Position numbers and translations under genes: made by a program. A stretch of DNA of 12,971 nucleotides from Eubacteriales bacterium. Lineage in GTDB: Bacteria; Bacillota_A; Clostridia; Christensenellales; Aristaeellaceae. Below, piece by piece: positions 5,834 through 12,103 of this stretch (position 1 is its first letter; every line of letters begins with the position of its first letter). The notes under the pieces were generated by a model that was not told where the DNA came from, did not search any database, and saw only the letters and a list, made by a program, of their open reading frames with translations. Where the stretch lies: contig JAQUXV010000039.1 in assembly GCA_028692205.1 (NCBI GenBank), positions 1-12,971 of the forward strand. The letters are read 5' to 3'.

Positions 5834-6637
5834 TTGAACAGTCAAAGCAACGAGGCACAATGGCGCGTTAATTCGGTAACCAAAGCATTCCACATTCTGG
5901 AACAGTTTACACCGGCACAGGAAGTATTAACCCTAACGCAGTTGTCCCAGCGGTTGGATATGCCCAAAAGCACGCTCCTGAACATGCTTAAAACGCTTGA
6001 AAGCGAAGGCTATCTTTATCGCATGCCCAACGCGCAGGGGTATCAGCTCGGCTATAAAGTCTTGTTGTTAGGGTATAACATGCGCTCTTCCATGTCGATT
6101 ATCCAGTATGCGATCCCTTTTATGGAAGATTTACTGGTAAAAACAAAGGAAACCATCTACCTTACCACCCATAGCGGAGGCCAGGTGCTTTATCTGGATG
6201 CCGTTTACAACAGCCGCCGCTTTGGAAAGTACTCCGTTACCGGCAAATTGCTGCCCATGCATTGCACGGGCTGCGGCAAAGCCATGCTGTCCTACATGGA
6301 TGAGGATGAAGTGCTTAACATCGTCAAACAATGGGGACTGAGCAAAAAAACCCCGTACACCATCACCGACGTCGACCGTCTGCTGGAAGAGCTTGCGATC
6401 AGCCGCAAGCGCGGTTACGCCCTGGACCACGAAGAAGAGACGCTCGGCGTGAAATGCGTGGCAACCGCTATCCGCGGTAAGAACGGAAAGCCCGTGGGCG
6501 CAATCAGCATTCAGGGAACCATGCTGAGCATAACGGACGACCTGATCAATAACTATGCCAACTTATCGGCGAGCGTTTGCACCATCCTTTCCGATCACGC
6601 AAACCTCTTTCCGGTGCAGCCCATTATCACGCAATAA
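5834..6637 (+). CDS. IclR-family transcriptional regulator (probable repressor of the divergent operon)
   Basis: 267 aa from a TTG start. GGAGG at 5822-5826 sits 7 nt before TTG at 5834. Longer readings from upstream ATGs would place the promoter and operators inside the coding sequence and are rejected. Residues about 12-75 form the N-terminal winged helix-turn-helix (VNSVTKAFHILEQF, LTLTQLSQRLDMPKSTLLNMLKTLESEGYL). Residues about 85-255 form the IclR effector domain, including PMHCTGCGKAMLSY (141-154), GVKCVATAIRGKNGKPVGAISIQG (205-228) and a C-terminal helix. Members bind a small metabolite in this domain and bind DNA as dimers of dimers. The divergent placement and paired operators predict repression of the aldolase-TTT operon and of itself, relieved by a pathway intermediate (inference). 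No clear terminator follows the stop directly; the first good one is at 6962-6999. Confidence 0.93.
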   Translation: MNSQSNEAQWRVNSVTKAFHILEQFTPAQEVLTLTQLSQRLDMPKSTLLNMLKTLESEGYLYRMPNAQGYQLGYKVLLLGYNMRSSMSIIQYAIPFMEDLLVKTKETIYLTTHSGGQVLYLDAVYNSRRFGKYSVTGKLLPMHCTGCGKAMLSYMDEDEVLNIVKQWGLSKKTPYTITDVDRLLEELAISRKRGYALDHEEETLGVKCVATAIRGKNGKPVGAISIQGTMLSITDDLINNYANLSASVCTILSDHANLFPVQPIITQ

Positions 6638-6738
6638 CGGCTGTGCGTTTTTGAAGCAGCGCAGCAGGCGCGGCAGCGCACAACCCGGTCGCGTTCACGG
6701 CGCGGTTGGCGGTTCGCGGGTTGGTTGGCCAATCGGCA

Positions 6739-6763
6739 GGCGAAAGCGGGACCCGCATTCGCC
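6739..6763 (+). repeat. Strong hairpin in the gene-free region
   Basis: GGCGAA pairs with TTCGCC and, inside an A-A mismatch, GCGG pairs with CCGC over a 3-base loop. No T-run follows, so this is structure rather than termination. Confidence 0.5.
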
Positions 6764-6813
6764 GGAAGCTGTATTGAGCGCAACTGGAGCGTACTTCCCC
6801 GGGGTCTCGATGA

Positions 6814-6843
6814 GCGCCGCCGCGCGGCCGAGCCCGGCGGCGC
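6814..6843 (+). repeat. 8-bp GC-only inverted repeat
   Basis: GCGCCGCC (6814-6821) and GGCGGCGC (6836-6843) are perfect reverse complements around a 14-base loop that can itself form a GGC/GCC stem. No T-run follows. Confidence 0.5.
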
Positions 6844-6961
6844 AGTCGGTTTCCGCCGCGTTTTCAGCCGCCGGAGCCATAAAGCGTCGGAGCCGCGTGC
6901 GCTGCTCCCGGTCGCTTCGTTCCCGGACGCCGGATCGGCATATCCGAGGGGTGTTATCAAG

Positions 6962-6999
6962 GGTTACCGCTTTCCCAGAGGAAGTCGGTAGCCTTTTTT
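6962..6999 (+). terminator. Intrinsic terminator, plus strand
   Basis: GGTTACCG (6962-6969) pairs with CGGTAGCC (6986-6993) with one G-U pair. The inside (CTTTCC/GGAAG) extends the stem to a CAGA loop, and six Ts follow at once (6994-6999). It lies 325 bp after the regulator stop, so it ends either a long 3' UTR or a separate RNA. Confidence 0.75.
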
Positions 7000-7254
7000 G
7001 TGCCTCTTTTCCATACGGCGACGAACAAAAGCCGCAAGTCAGGCAAGGAGGCTTCTGATTCCGGCCGGTTTTCCCATGTCTGCCGCCGAAACGGTCGCAA
7101 CGACAAGCATTCGGAAACCGTTCAGAAAACGGATATTCGACGTACCTTTCCTTGCTGCTTGGCCGCAATGCCGGCCAGCCCAACGTTTCGCGTTGCGTCA
7201 CCCAAAACGGCGCACACGGAACGGCCTGCGAAACTACAGTGTCTTCCCGAATCA

Positions 7255-7283
7255 TTGCCAGCCCGCCGCCCGTGTGATACAAT
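7255..7283 (+). promoter_or_regulatory. Sigma-A promoter for the 85-aa TM1266-like gene
   Basis: TTGCCA (7255-7260), exactly 17 bp, then TACAAT (7278-7283); each hexamer matches 5 of 6 consensus bases. The predicted start is near 7290, leaving a leader of about 150 nt before the ATG at 7443. Confidence 0.68.
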
Positions 7284-7289
7284 AACCAC

Positions 7290-7442
7290 ATACAGTCGGC
7301 GAAACGGCAACCCGTTGTTCCCATATCTGCCACGGCGCGTCGGAGCGCCGAAAGCGGATCCGTCTCTCCGGTCGCCGAAGCGACCGGGCGTTCTGCGAAT
7401 TCGCAAATTGAGATGATCGTTCTATATAAGGAGGCGTAACCC
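7290..7442 (+). promoter_or_regulatory. Structured 5' leader of the TM1266-like gene
   Basis: The leader contains GGCGC/GCGCC around 7333-7349, a perfect 8-bp stem CCGGTCGC-CGAA-GCGACCGG (7368-7387) and a 12-bp palindrome TGCGAATTCGCA (7394-7405), then AAGGAGG before the ATG. None is followed by a T-run. I do not recognise a known riboswitch, T-box or L-box motif in it. Confidence 0.45.
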
Positions 7443-7700
7443 ATGTCCTGTTACTATGTAATCGGCGTCCGGATGGACAACCGTACCGCCAATGCCCTGC
7501 GTTTTCAGGAAGCGCTCACCAAAAACGGCTGCAAAATCCGCGCGCGTCTGGGCCTGCACGAAGCCGGCGGCGATGTGTGCGCCAACGACGGGCTGATCGT
7601 TCTCCAGCCCTGCGGCGAGAAAGCGGAAGTGGAACAGCTTACCGGCGACCTGAACGCGCTGGAAGGCGTAACCGCCAAGCTGATCGACCTGAACCTGTAA
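7443..7700 (+). CDS. Small ACT-like protein resembling the TM1266 (iron-only hydrogenase system regulator) family
   Basis: 85 aa, preceded by AAGGAGG 8 nt before ATG, the strongest kind of site in this window, so the gene is very likely real. The pattern of an N-terminal strand (YYVIGVRMDN), a helix with RFQEALTKNG, then KIRARLGLHEAG, a GLIVLQPCG strand and a final helix-strand LTGDLNALEGVTAKLIDLNL matches the 80-residue TM1266 fold. That fold is related to the NikR C-terminal/ACT domain, and its members carry a similar I-x-x-R-x-G-I and L-x-x-L-x-G-V-x-A-K layout. Family members sit beside [FeFe]-hydrogenase genes in many anaerobes and also occur elsewhere. Their biochemical role is not settled. 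No hydrogenase gene is in this window. The assignment is by eye and moderate; existence as a gene is much surer. Confidence 0.6.
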   Translation: MSCYYVIGVRMDNRTANALRFQEALTKNGCKIRARLGLHEAGGDVCANDGLIVLQPCGEKAEVEQLTGDLNALEGVTAKLIDLNL

Positions 7701-7712
7701 ATCCTTGCCGCG

Positions 7713-7741
7713 CAAATGCGAGCGTCAAACGCCCGCATTTG
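7713..7741 (+). repeat. Hairpin after the TM1266-like gene
   Basis: CAAATGCG (7713-7720) pairs perfectly with CGCATTTG (7734-7741). Inside, GCG/CGC extends the stem past one mismatch to a TCAAA loop. No T-run follows, so it is at best a weak or Rho-assisted end signal, or an mRNA 3' stabiliser. Confidence 0.45.
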
Positions 7742-7822
7742 GCTATATCGGAGGAAAACCTTACATTCGGCCGCTTTCGGCCATAACCATAAAAAAGTAC
7801 AATCTGTCGATATTAATCCTGT

Positions 7823-7849
7823 TTCGTGCGCTTTGCAAAGGCGCACGAA
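7823..7849. promoter_or_regulatory. Near-perfect palindrome overlapping the lysA -35 (candidate operator)
   Basis: TTCGTGCGC (7823-7831) and GCGCACGAA (7841-7849) are perfect reverse complements, and the central TTTGCAAAG continues the symmetry apart from one missing base. The likely -35 of the lysA promoter lies inside the centre, so a bound protein would block RNA polymerase. The binding protein is unknown. Confidence 0.55.
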
Positions 7850-7860
7850 TATGTTATACT
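7833..7860 (+). promoter_or_regulatory. Probable lysA promoter
   Basis: TATACT at 7855-7860 matches 5 of 6 -10 bases. The best -35 is TTGCAA (7833-7838, 16-bp spacing) or the overlapping TTTGCA (17-bp spacing), both modest matches lying within the palindrome at 7823-7849. The predicted start is near 7867. A 6-bp hairpin GCGGAC/GTCCGC (7872-7887) then ends right against the AAGGAGG site. Confidence 0.6.
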
Positions 7861-7904
7861 CCCACTATCTCGCGGACGGTTGTCCGCAAGGAGGTTACGC
7901 CACC

Positions 7905-9170
7905 ATGCCTAATTTTTCTCTGGGCGACTCGGTTTTTCAGACGGCTTGCGAGCAGTACGCCACCCCCTTTCACCTGTACGACGAGGCGGGAATCCGCAAC
8001 ACGGCGCGCCGGTTAAAACAGGCTTTTTCCTGGAACCCCGGTTTCCGGGAATATTTTGCGGTAAAAGCGCTGCCCACGCCGGAGATTTTGCGCATCCTCG
8101 GGCAGGAAGGCTGCGGGCTGGACTGCGCAAGCTATACGGAGCTTCGGCTGGCGGAAGCCTGCGGCTTTACCGGCGACGCCGTTATGTTCAGCGCCAACGA
8201 CGTGCCCGCGCAGGAATTTTCTTTTGCGCGGAAAATCGACGCAATTGTCAACCTGGACGATATTACACACATTGAGGATTTGCGCGCCAACGGCGGCATC
8301 CCCGAGACGATTTGCCTGCGGTTTAATCCGGGCGGGCATTTCCGCGTCGGCAACGCCATCATGGGCGATCCGGGCGACGCCAAATACGGCATGACCCGTC
8401 CGCAGCTCAGCGAAGCGCTGGCGACTTTGAAGCGCTACGGAACCAAGCGTTTCGGGCTGCACGCGTTTTTAAGCAGCAACACCACCGACCCCAGCTATTA
8501 CCCCGCGCTCGCAAAGCTGTTGTTTGAGACGGGCCGCGAGTTGCTGGCGGAAACCGGCCTTACGCTTGCGTTTATCAATCTTTCGGGCGGCATCGGCGTA
8601 CCCTATCGTCCGGATGAACCCCAGGCCGATATCGAAGCCATCGGCGAGGGCGTTCGCAAAGCCTACGATGAAGTGCTTACGCAAAACGGCGTGACCGGCG
8701 TGGCGATTAAAACCGAACTTGGCCGGTATATGACCGCCCCACACGGCTGGCTGGTAACCCATATCACCCACGAGAAGCGCATTTACAAGCATTATCTGGG
8801 GCTGGACGCCTCCGCCTGCGACCTGATGCGCCCCGCCATGTACGGCGCTTACCACCACATCACCATCGTCGGCCGGACCGGCGAGACCGAAAAGGTGGAT
8901 GTTACGGGCAGCCTTTGCGAAAACAACGATAAATTCGCCGTGGACCGCATACTCCCGAAAGCCGAGATCGGCGATATTCTGGTTATCCATGATACAGGCG
9001 CGCACGGGTTGAGCATGGGCTACAATTACAACGGCAAGCTGCGCTGCAAAGAGGTGCTGCGCCGCGAGGACGGCAGCTTCTCCCTCATCCGCCGCGCGGA
9101 AACCCCGCGGGATTATTTTGCCACGCTGGATATCGATCCGGTATACGAGCGGCTGAACGAGGAACTGTAA
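7905..9170 (+). CDS. lysA: Diaminopimelate decarboxylase
   Basis: PLP enzyme converting meso-diaminopimelate to L-lysine, the last step of lysine synthesis. 421 aa with the fold type III alanine-racemase-like barrel first and a beta domain after about residue 280. Visible residues: PLP-binding Lys54 in YFAVKALPTPE, phosphate-binding LSGGIGVPYRP (226-236), ELGRYMTAPHG (271-281), DASACDLMRPAMYGAYH (301-317), the Cys338-Glu339 pair in GSLCENND that marks DAP decarboxylases, and GAHGLSMGYNYNGK (365-378). The usual H-x-H-I-GS strand reads GLHAFLSS (184-191), a form I recall from a Clostridia clade of LysA. GGAGG at 7890-7894 sits 10 nt before ATG; the frame is open for 63 codons upstream but has no site there. 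It follows the TM1266-like gene by 204 bp with its own promoter and ends at a terminator at 9351-9376. Confidence 0.95.
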   Translation: MPNFSLGDSVFQTACEQYATPFHLYDEAGIRNTARRLKQAFSWNPGFREYFAVKALPTPEILRILGQEGCGLDCASYTELRLAEACGFTGDAVMFSANDVPAQEFSFARKIDAIVNLDDITHIEDLRANGGIPETICLRFNPGGHFRVGNAIMGDPGDAKYGMTRPQLSEALATLKRYGTKRFGLHAFLSSNTTDPSYYPALAKLLFETGRELLAETGLTLAFINLSGGIGVPYRPDEPQADIEAIGEGVRKAYDEVLTQNGVTGVAIKTELGRYMTAPHGWLVTHITHEKRIYKHYLGLDASACDLMRPAMYGAYHHITIVGRTGETEKVDVTGSLCENNDKFAVDRILPKAEIGDILVIHDTGAHGLSMGYNYNGKLRCKEVLRREDGSFSLIRRAETPRDYFATLDIDPVYERLNEEL

Positions 9171-9237
9171 TCCCTGTTTTACCGGTATCGGGACGCAAAG
9201 AGGCGGCTTTCGTCACGCAACCCGCCCGTTAGCTGGT

Positions 9238-9266
9238 TTGACAGAATAAGCAACTGATTCAATAAG
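9238..9266 (+). promoter_or_regulatory. Possible promoter downstream of lysA
   Basis: TTGACA (9238-9243), 17 bp, AATAAG (9261-9266, 4 of 6). If used, it would start near 9273 and give an RNA of about 100 nt ending at the 9351-9376 terminator. The -10 is weak, and a perfect -35 can occur by chance. Confidence 0.3.
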
Positions 9267-9350
9267 GTTTTTGTTGTGTGCAATCCGGCCGTATCCGCGC
9301 AGGCACGCGCTCCGATGCGGCAGGGTGGCAAAACGGAAGGCTTTTAGAAA

Positions 9351-9376
9351 AGAAGTGGCGAAAGCCACTTCTTTTT
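9351..9376 (+). terminator. Intrinsic terminator after lysA
   Basis: AGAAGTGGC (9351-9359), GAAA loop, GCCACTTCT (9364-9372), then Ts to 9376: a textbook terminator with a GNRA-type loop. The A-rich 5' flank makes it usable on the minus strand too. It lies about 180 bp after the lysA stop. Confidence 0.85.
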
Positions 9377-9420
9377 AACGCTGACAAATCTCTTGCTAAT
9401 TGATAAGCTTAGCCCGCATC

Positions 9421-9452
9421 AAAAAACCCGGCTGCACGAAGCCAAGCCGGGT
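9421..9452 (-). terminator. Intrinsic terminator for the minus-strand GGDEF gene
   Basis: On the minus strand ACCCGGCT pairs perfectly with AGCCGGGT around an 11-base loop, and the run of six Ts (9426-9421) follows at once. Flanking GCCCGCA (9412-9418) and TGCGGGC (9452-9458) are also complementary and could form an outer stem around the U-run. It lies about 355 nt after the gene's stop. Confidence 0.75.
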
Positions 9453-9530
9453 GCGGGCAAGAGTATACACAAGCGTACGTGGCCACCCGTTATGGCACAA
9501 ACACCGAAGCGCATGGGTCTTTTACAAACG

Positions 9531-9556
9531 AAGAAGCGGCGATGGCCGCTTCTTTT
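9531..9556. terminator. Second hairpin between the convergent genes
   Basis: AAGAAGCGGC (9531-9540), GATG loop and GCCGCTTCTT (9545-9554) form a perfect 10-bp stem. On the plus strand the stem runs into TTTT; on the minus strand the T-run is broken (TTCGTTTG). It may act as a weak bidirectional terminator. Confidence 0.5.
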
Positions 9557-9805
9557 CGTTGATGCCCATTGCCTTTCGCCATCCGGCAGCTGATCATCAA
9601 CGCGGCAGAACTTGGCGGTTTTCGCTTCAAGCCACCCGCCACCGGGTTCGGCTACTCGGCGGGGGAAGCCCCTCAAGCGCCGCGATCGTTCCATGCCGAT
9701 GGCGCTCAGCGCATGCCATTTGGCATAAGTCGGTTCAATCGCGCATTGGTTTGGGCATTTATTTGGGCCCGACGCCGCAACTCGTCCGGTTGCCCGCCGC
9801 GCGCG

Positions 9806-12103
9806 TTATCTCCGCTGGAGCTTCGTATGCTTGCGGTGGTGTTTGGCCTCGTACAGACGATTGTCCGCCTCGGCCAGCACGCCGCTTACCTCCAGCCCCT
9901 GCCGACAGATAAAGAACGCCATTCCCACAGAGATTTCCAGCCGATACGGTTTTTTAACCTGCGCATTGTATCGCTCAAATTCCCGATGCAGTTTATCGAG
10001 GAAATGCTCTTCAAACGCCGGATCGTCGGTTAAAAACATACCCACGAATTCGTCCCCGCCGATGCGGCCCAGCAGATCGTCGCTCGTTGTAATCCGTTTC
10101 AAAATATCGCTCACGCCCTGTAAAGCGATGTCGCCTTCCGAATGGCCAAACGTATCGTTGATCTGCTTTAGATAATCCAGATCCATAAAGACGCAGCAGG
10201 CCTTTTGACCGATGCTTTCACGGTTGCGGCGGATGGCCTTTTCAATGAAGCCGCGCCGGTTCAGCAATTTGCATAGCGAATCATATTCCGACAGGAAATT
10301 GAGAATTTCGTTCTTCTCACGAATGTCCTCCAGCTCTTCGGAAATCATCCGTTCCTTGTCGCGAAGGTTCAGAAAATCCATCAGCATTCCCAACTGCATC
10401 CCGATCATGTGCAGAAGCCCGCTTTTGCTGCTGTCCGCGTCGCACCATAAAATGCCGTACTGCCGCTCGCCGGAAAACAGGCTGATTGCCATCATGGCGT
10501 GTTGCTCACGAAACTCCGGCATCTCCAAAAAAGGGTGTTCTCCGTTTACACCCGGCATATCCGCGCCCGAATAGGCAACAATTCTGCCGTGGCTGGCGTA
10601 AGCCGCAAGCCGAAGCCGCTGCTGCACAGGTTCCGCCTCGTCGCAACGCCTTGGGTTTTCCAACCGGCACAGGTATACGTTTTCAATACCGGTATGCAGC
10701 AGCCGCTGCACCACGCAGCGGAATACCTTTTCTTCCGCCTCTTCGTTAAAAAGGCCGCGCATAATTTCCGGCACAATCCCGGTTTGGGAGCGGTAATTTT
10801 CCAGCCGCGTGCTCTGCAGGCCCGTATCATGGCTGTAGATATACTGCTGTAGGCAGGAGATGGCTGCGGTAAACCGCCCCAGCGACTGCGAAAAATGTGG
10901 AAGGTTGATAAACTGCCGGATAAAATCTTCCAGACAGCGGTTCAGCAACAGCATAGGCTGATCGCACTCAGCGAAATAATCGCTTATTCTGGCAAGTATT
11001 CCATCCAGGTCAAGCGGTTTGTCCGGTTCGTTCAGCGCCACTTCGCGCAGATATTGGAGGCATAAACGAAGCGCTTCCGTATGATGCAGCTTTTTATCAC
11101 TCGTAAAGTAACCGGCATATCCGTTGATAATCGCGTTTACGACCTCTGTCAGAAAATCTTCTTCGCTAAGGGCTTCCCGGTTTTCCGGGAACCGAAAAAC
11201 ACTGTGCGCGCACCCGCAGGATTGCCGAACCACCAGCTCGGTGCGCATTTCGATGGGAAGCACGGGTTTTCCGTCCATCATCGCCGTCGCGCGCTCCAGC
11301 GCAAGCTGCCCCATGCGGAACGTATCCTGCGAAACACAAGTAAGCGGCGGCTCCAAAGCGCGGCCCGACTGGAAATTATCAAAACCGGTTATTGCCAGGT
11401 CCTGCCCCACCACCAACCCGCGCCTGTGGCACTCGCGGTAGCCCGCTTTCGCCATCTCGTCATTGGCAAACGCAATCGCTTCCAGCCCGGGGTTCTTGTC
11501 TATCAGCCGGGACACCAGATCGTCCACGTATTCCGAAAAATCCCCGACGGCAATCATCTCCGGCGTAACGGGCAGGCCGTGCCGGTTCATGCAATCCAGA
11601 TAGGCGTTCCTGCGCTCCCGCGCGTCCGTATGCCCTTCGGGCCCGGACACCAGCGCAATCTTCCGGTAACCGTGCGTAACGATCAGGTGCTCCACACAAC
11701 GGCTGAAGCTCTGGTAGTTATCTACAACAATATAGGTTCGGTTTCCCGGGGCAACCCGCTCCTGCAGCACCACATACGGTTTTCCGGCAAACCGTTCCAG
11801 AAATTTCGGCTCCAGCCCCAGGCCGGAAAAACCGGTCAGAGAGCCGCACGCAATAATAAACGCATCCACGCCGAGCAGCTGGGCATAATCATACACGCTA
11901 TTGTGACTCATCGCCTTGGAACGCGCGCCGGAACCTTCCGCCCGCAGCGTGTACCGCTGCAGCCCGATCAGGTAGAGCGCCTGCACGTTTGCCCGGTCCG
12001 CCGCTTCATTAATACCGGCCATCAGTTCCGACGTAAAATCGGCGCTTACGTCGCCGATCAATACCCCTACCACGCGCTTCCCGCTACGGGTGGCTTCCGA
12101 CAA
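9806..12103 (-). CDS. Soluble sensor diguanylate cyclase: LacI-type ligand-binding domain fused to GGDEF
   Basis: 765 aa. Residues about 9-300 resemble a LacI/PBP type I sugar-binding core (KRVVGVLIGDVSADF, AFIIACGS, VVDNYQSF, YRKIALVSGP, AIAFANDEMAKAGY, DLAITGFDNF, PPLTCVSQD, ending in RQSCGC). No helix-turn-helix precedes it and no membrane segment is visible, so it should sense a cytosolic ligand. Residues about 310-580 are a mostly helical then GAF-like middle region with no firm assignment. A helical linker (580-606) leads to the GGDEF domain: EYDSLCKLLNRRGF (606-619), FMDLDYLKQINDTFGH (639-654), intact GGDEF at 682-686 and SVGMAFF (725-731). It should make cyclic di-GMP from GTP. The inhibitory RxxD site reads TSDD (673-676), so product feedback is probably lost. 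The start is TTG, with AGGTGA about 6-7 nt upstream. Confidence 0.9.
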   Translation of the reverse strand: MSEATRSGKRVVGVLIGDVSADFTSELMAGINEAADRANVQALYLIGLQRYTLRAEGSGARSKAMSHNSVYDYAQLLGVDAFIIACGSLTGFSGLGLEPKFLERFAGKPYVVLQERVAPGNRTYIVVDNYQSFSRCVEHLIVTHGYRKIALVSGPEGHTDARERRNAYLDCMNRHGLPVTPEMIAVGDFSEYVDDLVSRLIDKNPGLEAIAFANDEMAKAGYRECHRRGLVVGQDLAITGFDNFQSGRALEPPLTCVSQDTFRMGQLALERATAMMDGKPVLPIEMRTELVVRQSCGCAHSVFRFPENREALSEEDFLTEVVNAIINGYAGYFTSDKKLHHTEALRLCLQYLREVALNEPDKPLDLDGILARISDYFAECDQPMLLLNRCLEDFIRQFINLPHFSQSLGRFTAAISCLQQYIYSHDTGLQSTRLENYRSQTGIVPEIMRGLFNEEAEEKVFRCVVQRLLHTGIENVYLCRLENPRRCDEAEPVQQRLRLAAYASHGRIVAYSGADMPGVNGEHPFLEMPEFREQHAMMAISLFSGERQYGILWCDADSSKSGLLHMIGMQLGMLMDFLNLRDKERMISEELEDIREKNEILNFLSEYDSLCKLLNRRGFIEKAIRRNRESIGQKACCVFMDLDYLKQINDTFGHSEGDIALQGVSDILKRITTSDDLLGRIGGDEFVGMFLTDDPAFEEHFLDKLHREFERYNAQVKKPYRLEISVGMAFFICRQGLEVSGVLAEADNRLYEAKHHRKHTKLQRR

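Larger units (their letters stand above)
6638..7442. other. 805-bp region without a convincing gene, GC-rich and rich in inverted repeats
   Basis: Open frames exist on both strands here, including a 249-codon one on the minus strand (6695-7444). Their translations are rich in Arg, Pro, Ala and Ser, lack any recognisable domain, overlap each other and lack good ribosome binding sites. I read them as GC-driven frames. What the stretch does hold: strong hairpins at 6739-6763 (GGCGAA/TTCGCC with inner GCGG/CCGC) and 6814-6843 (GCGCCGCC/GGCGGCGC), CAACCCG/CGGGTTG at 6681-6723, an intrinsic terminator at 6962-6999, small stems near 7165-7200, a promoter at 7255-7283 and a structured leader to 7442. 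The first 320 bp could be a long 3' UTR of the regulator gene or an independent RNA. Confidence 0.6.
9171..9805. other. 635-bp convergent intergenic region without a gene
   Basis: It lies between the ends of lysA (plus) and the GGDEF gene (minus). It contains a plus-strand terminator (9351-9376), a minus-strand terminator (9421-9452), a third hairpin (9531-9556) and a possible weak promoter (9238-9266). The 9557-9805 stretch shows only minor stems, for example ATGCC/GGCAT near 9714-9727, and no frame with a ribosome binding site or family resemblance. It would be 3' UTR of the GGDEF message if termination occurs at 9421. Confidence 0.6.

Noticed and set aside
6555..7058. 167-codon plus-strand frame after the regulator
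   Set aside because: It overlaps the regulator's 3' end in another frame, crosses the 6962-6999 terminator and resembles no protein family.
6695..7444. 249-codon open frame on the minus strand
   Set aside because: Low-complexity Arg/Pro/Ala composition, no domain, no ribosome binding site, and it runs across a plus-strand promoter, a terminator and the ribosome binding site of the next gene.
7716..7904. 63-codon N-terminal extension of lysA
   Set aside because: No ribosome binding site precedes it. The lysA promoter and palindrome fall within it, and the LysA fold starts at MPNFSLGDSV after GGAGG.
7290..7904. Lysine riboswitch or T-box controlling lysA
   Set aside because: I found neither lysine-riboswitch core words nor a GGGTGG-ACCGCG T-box sequence with terminator upstream of lysA.
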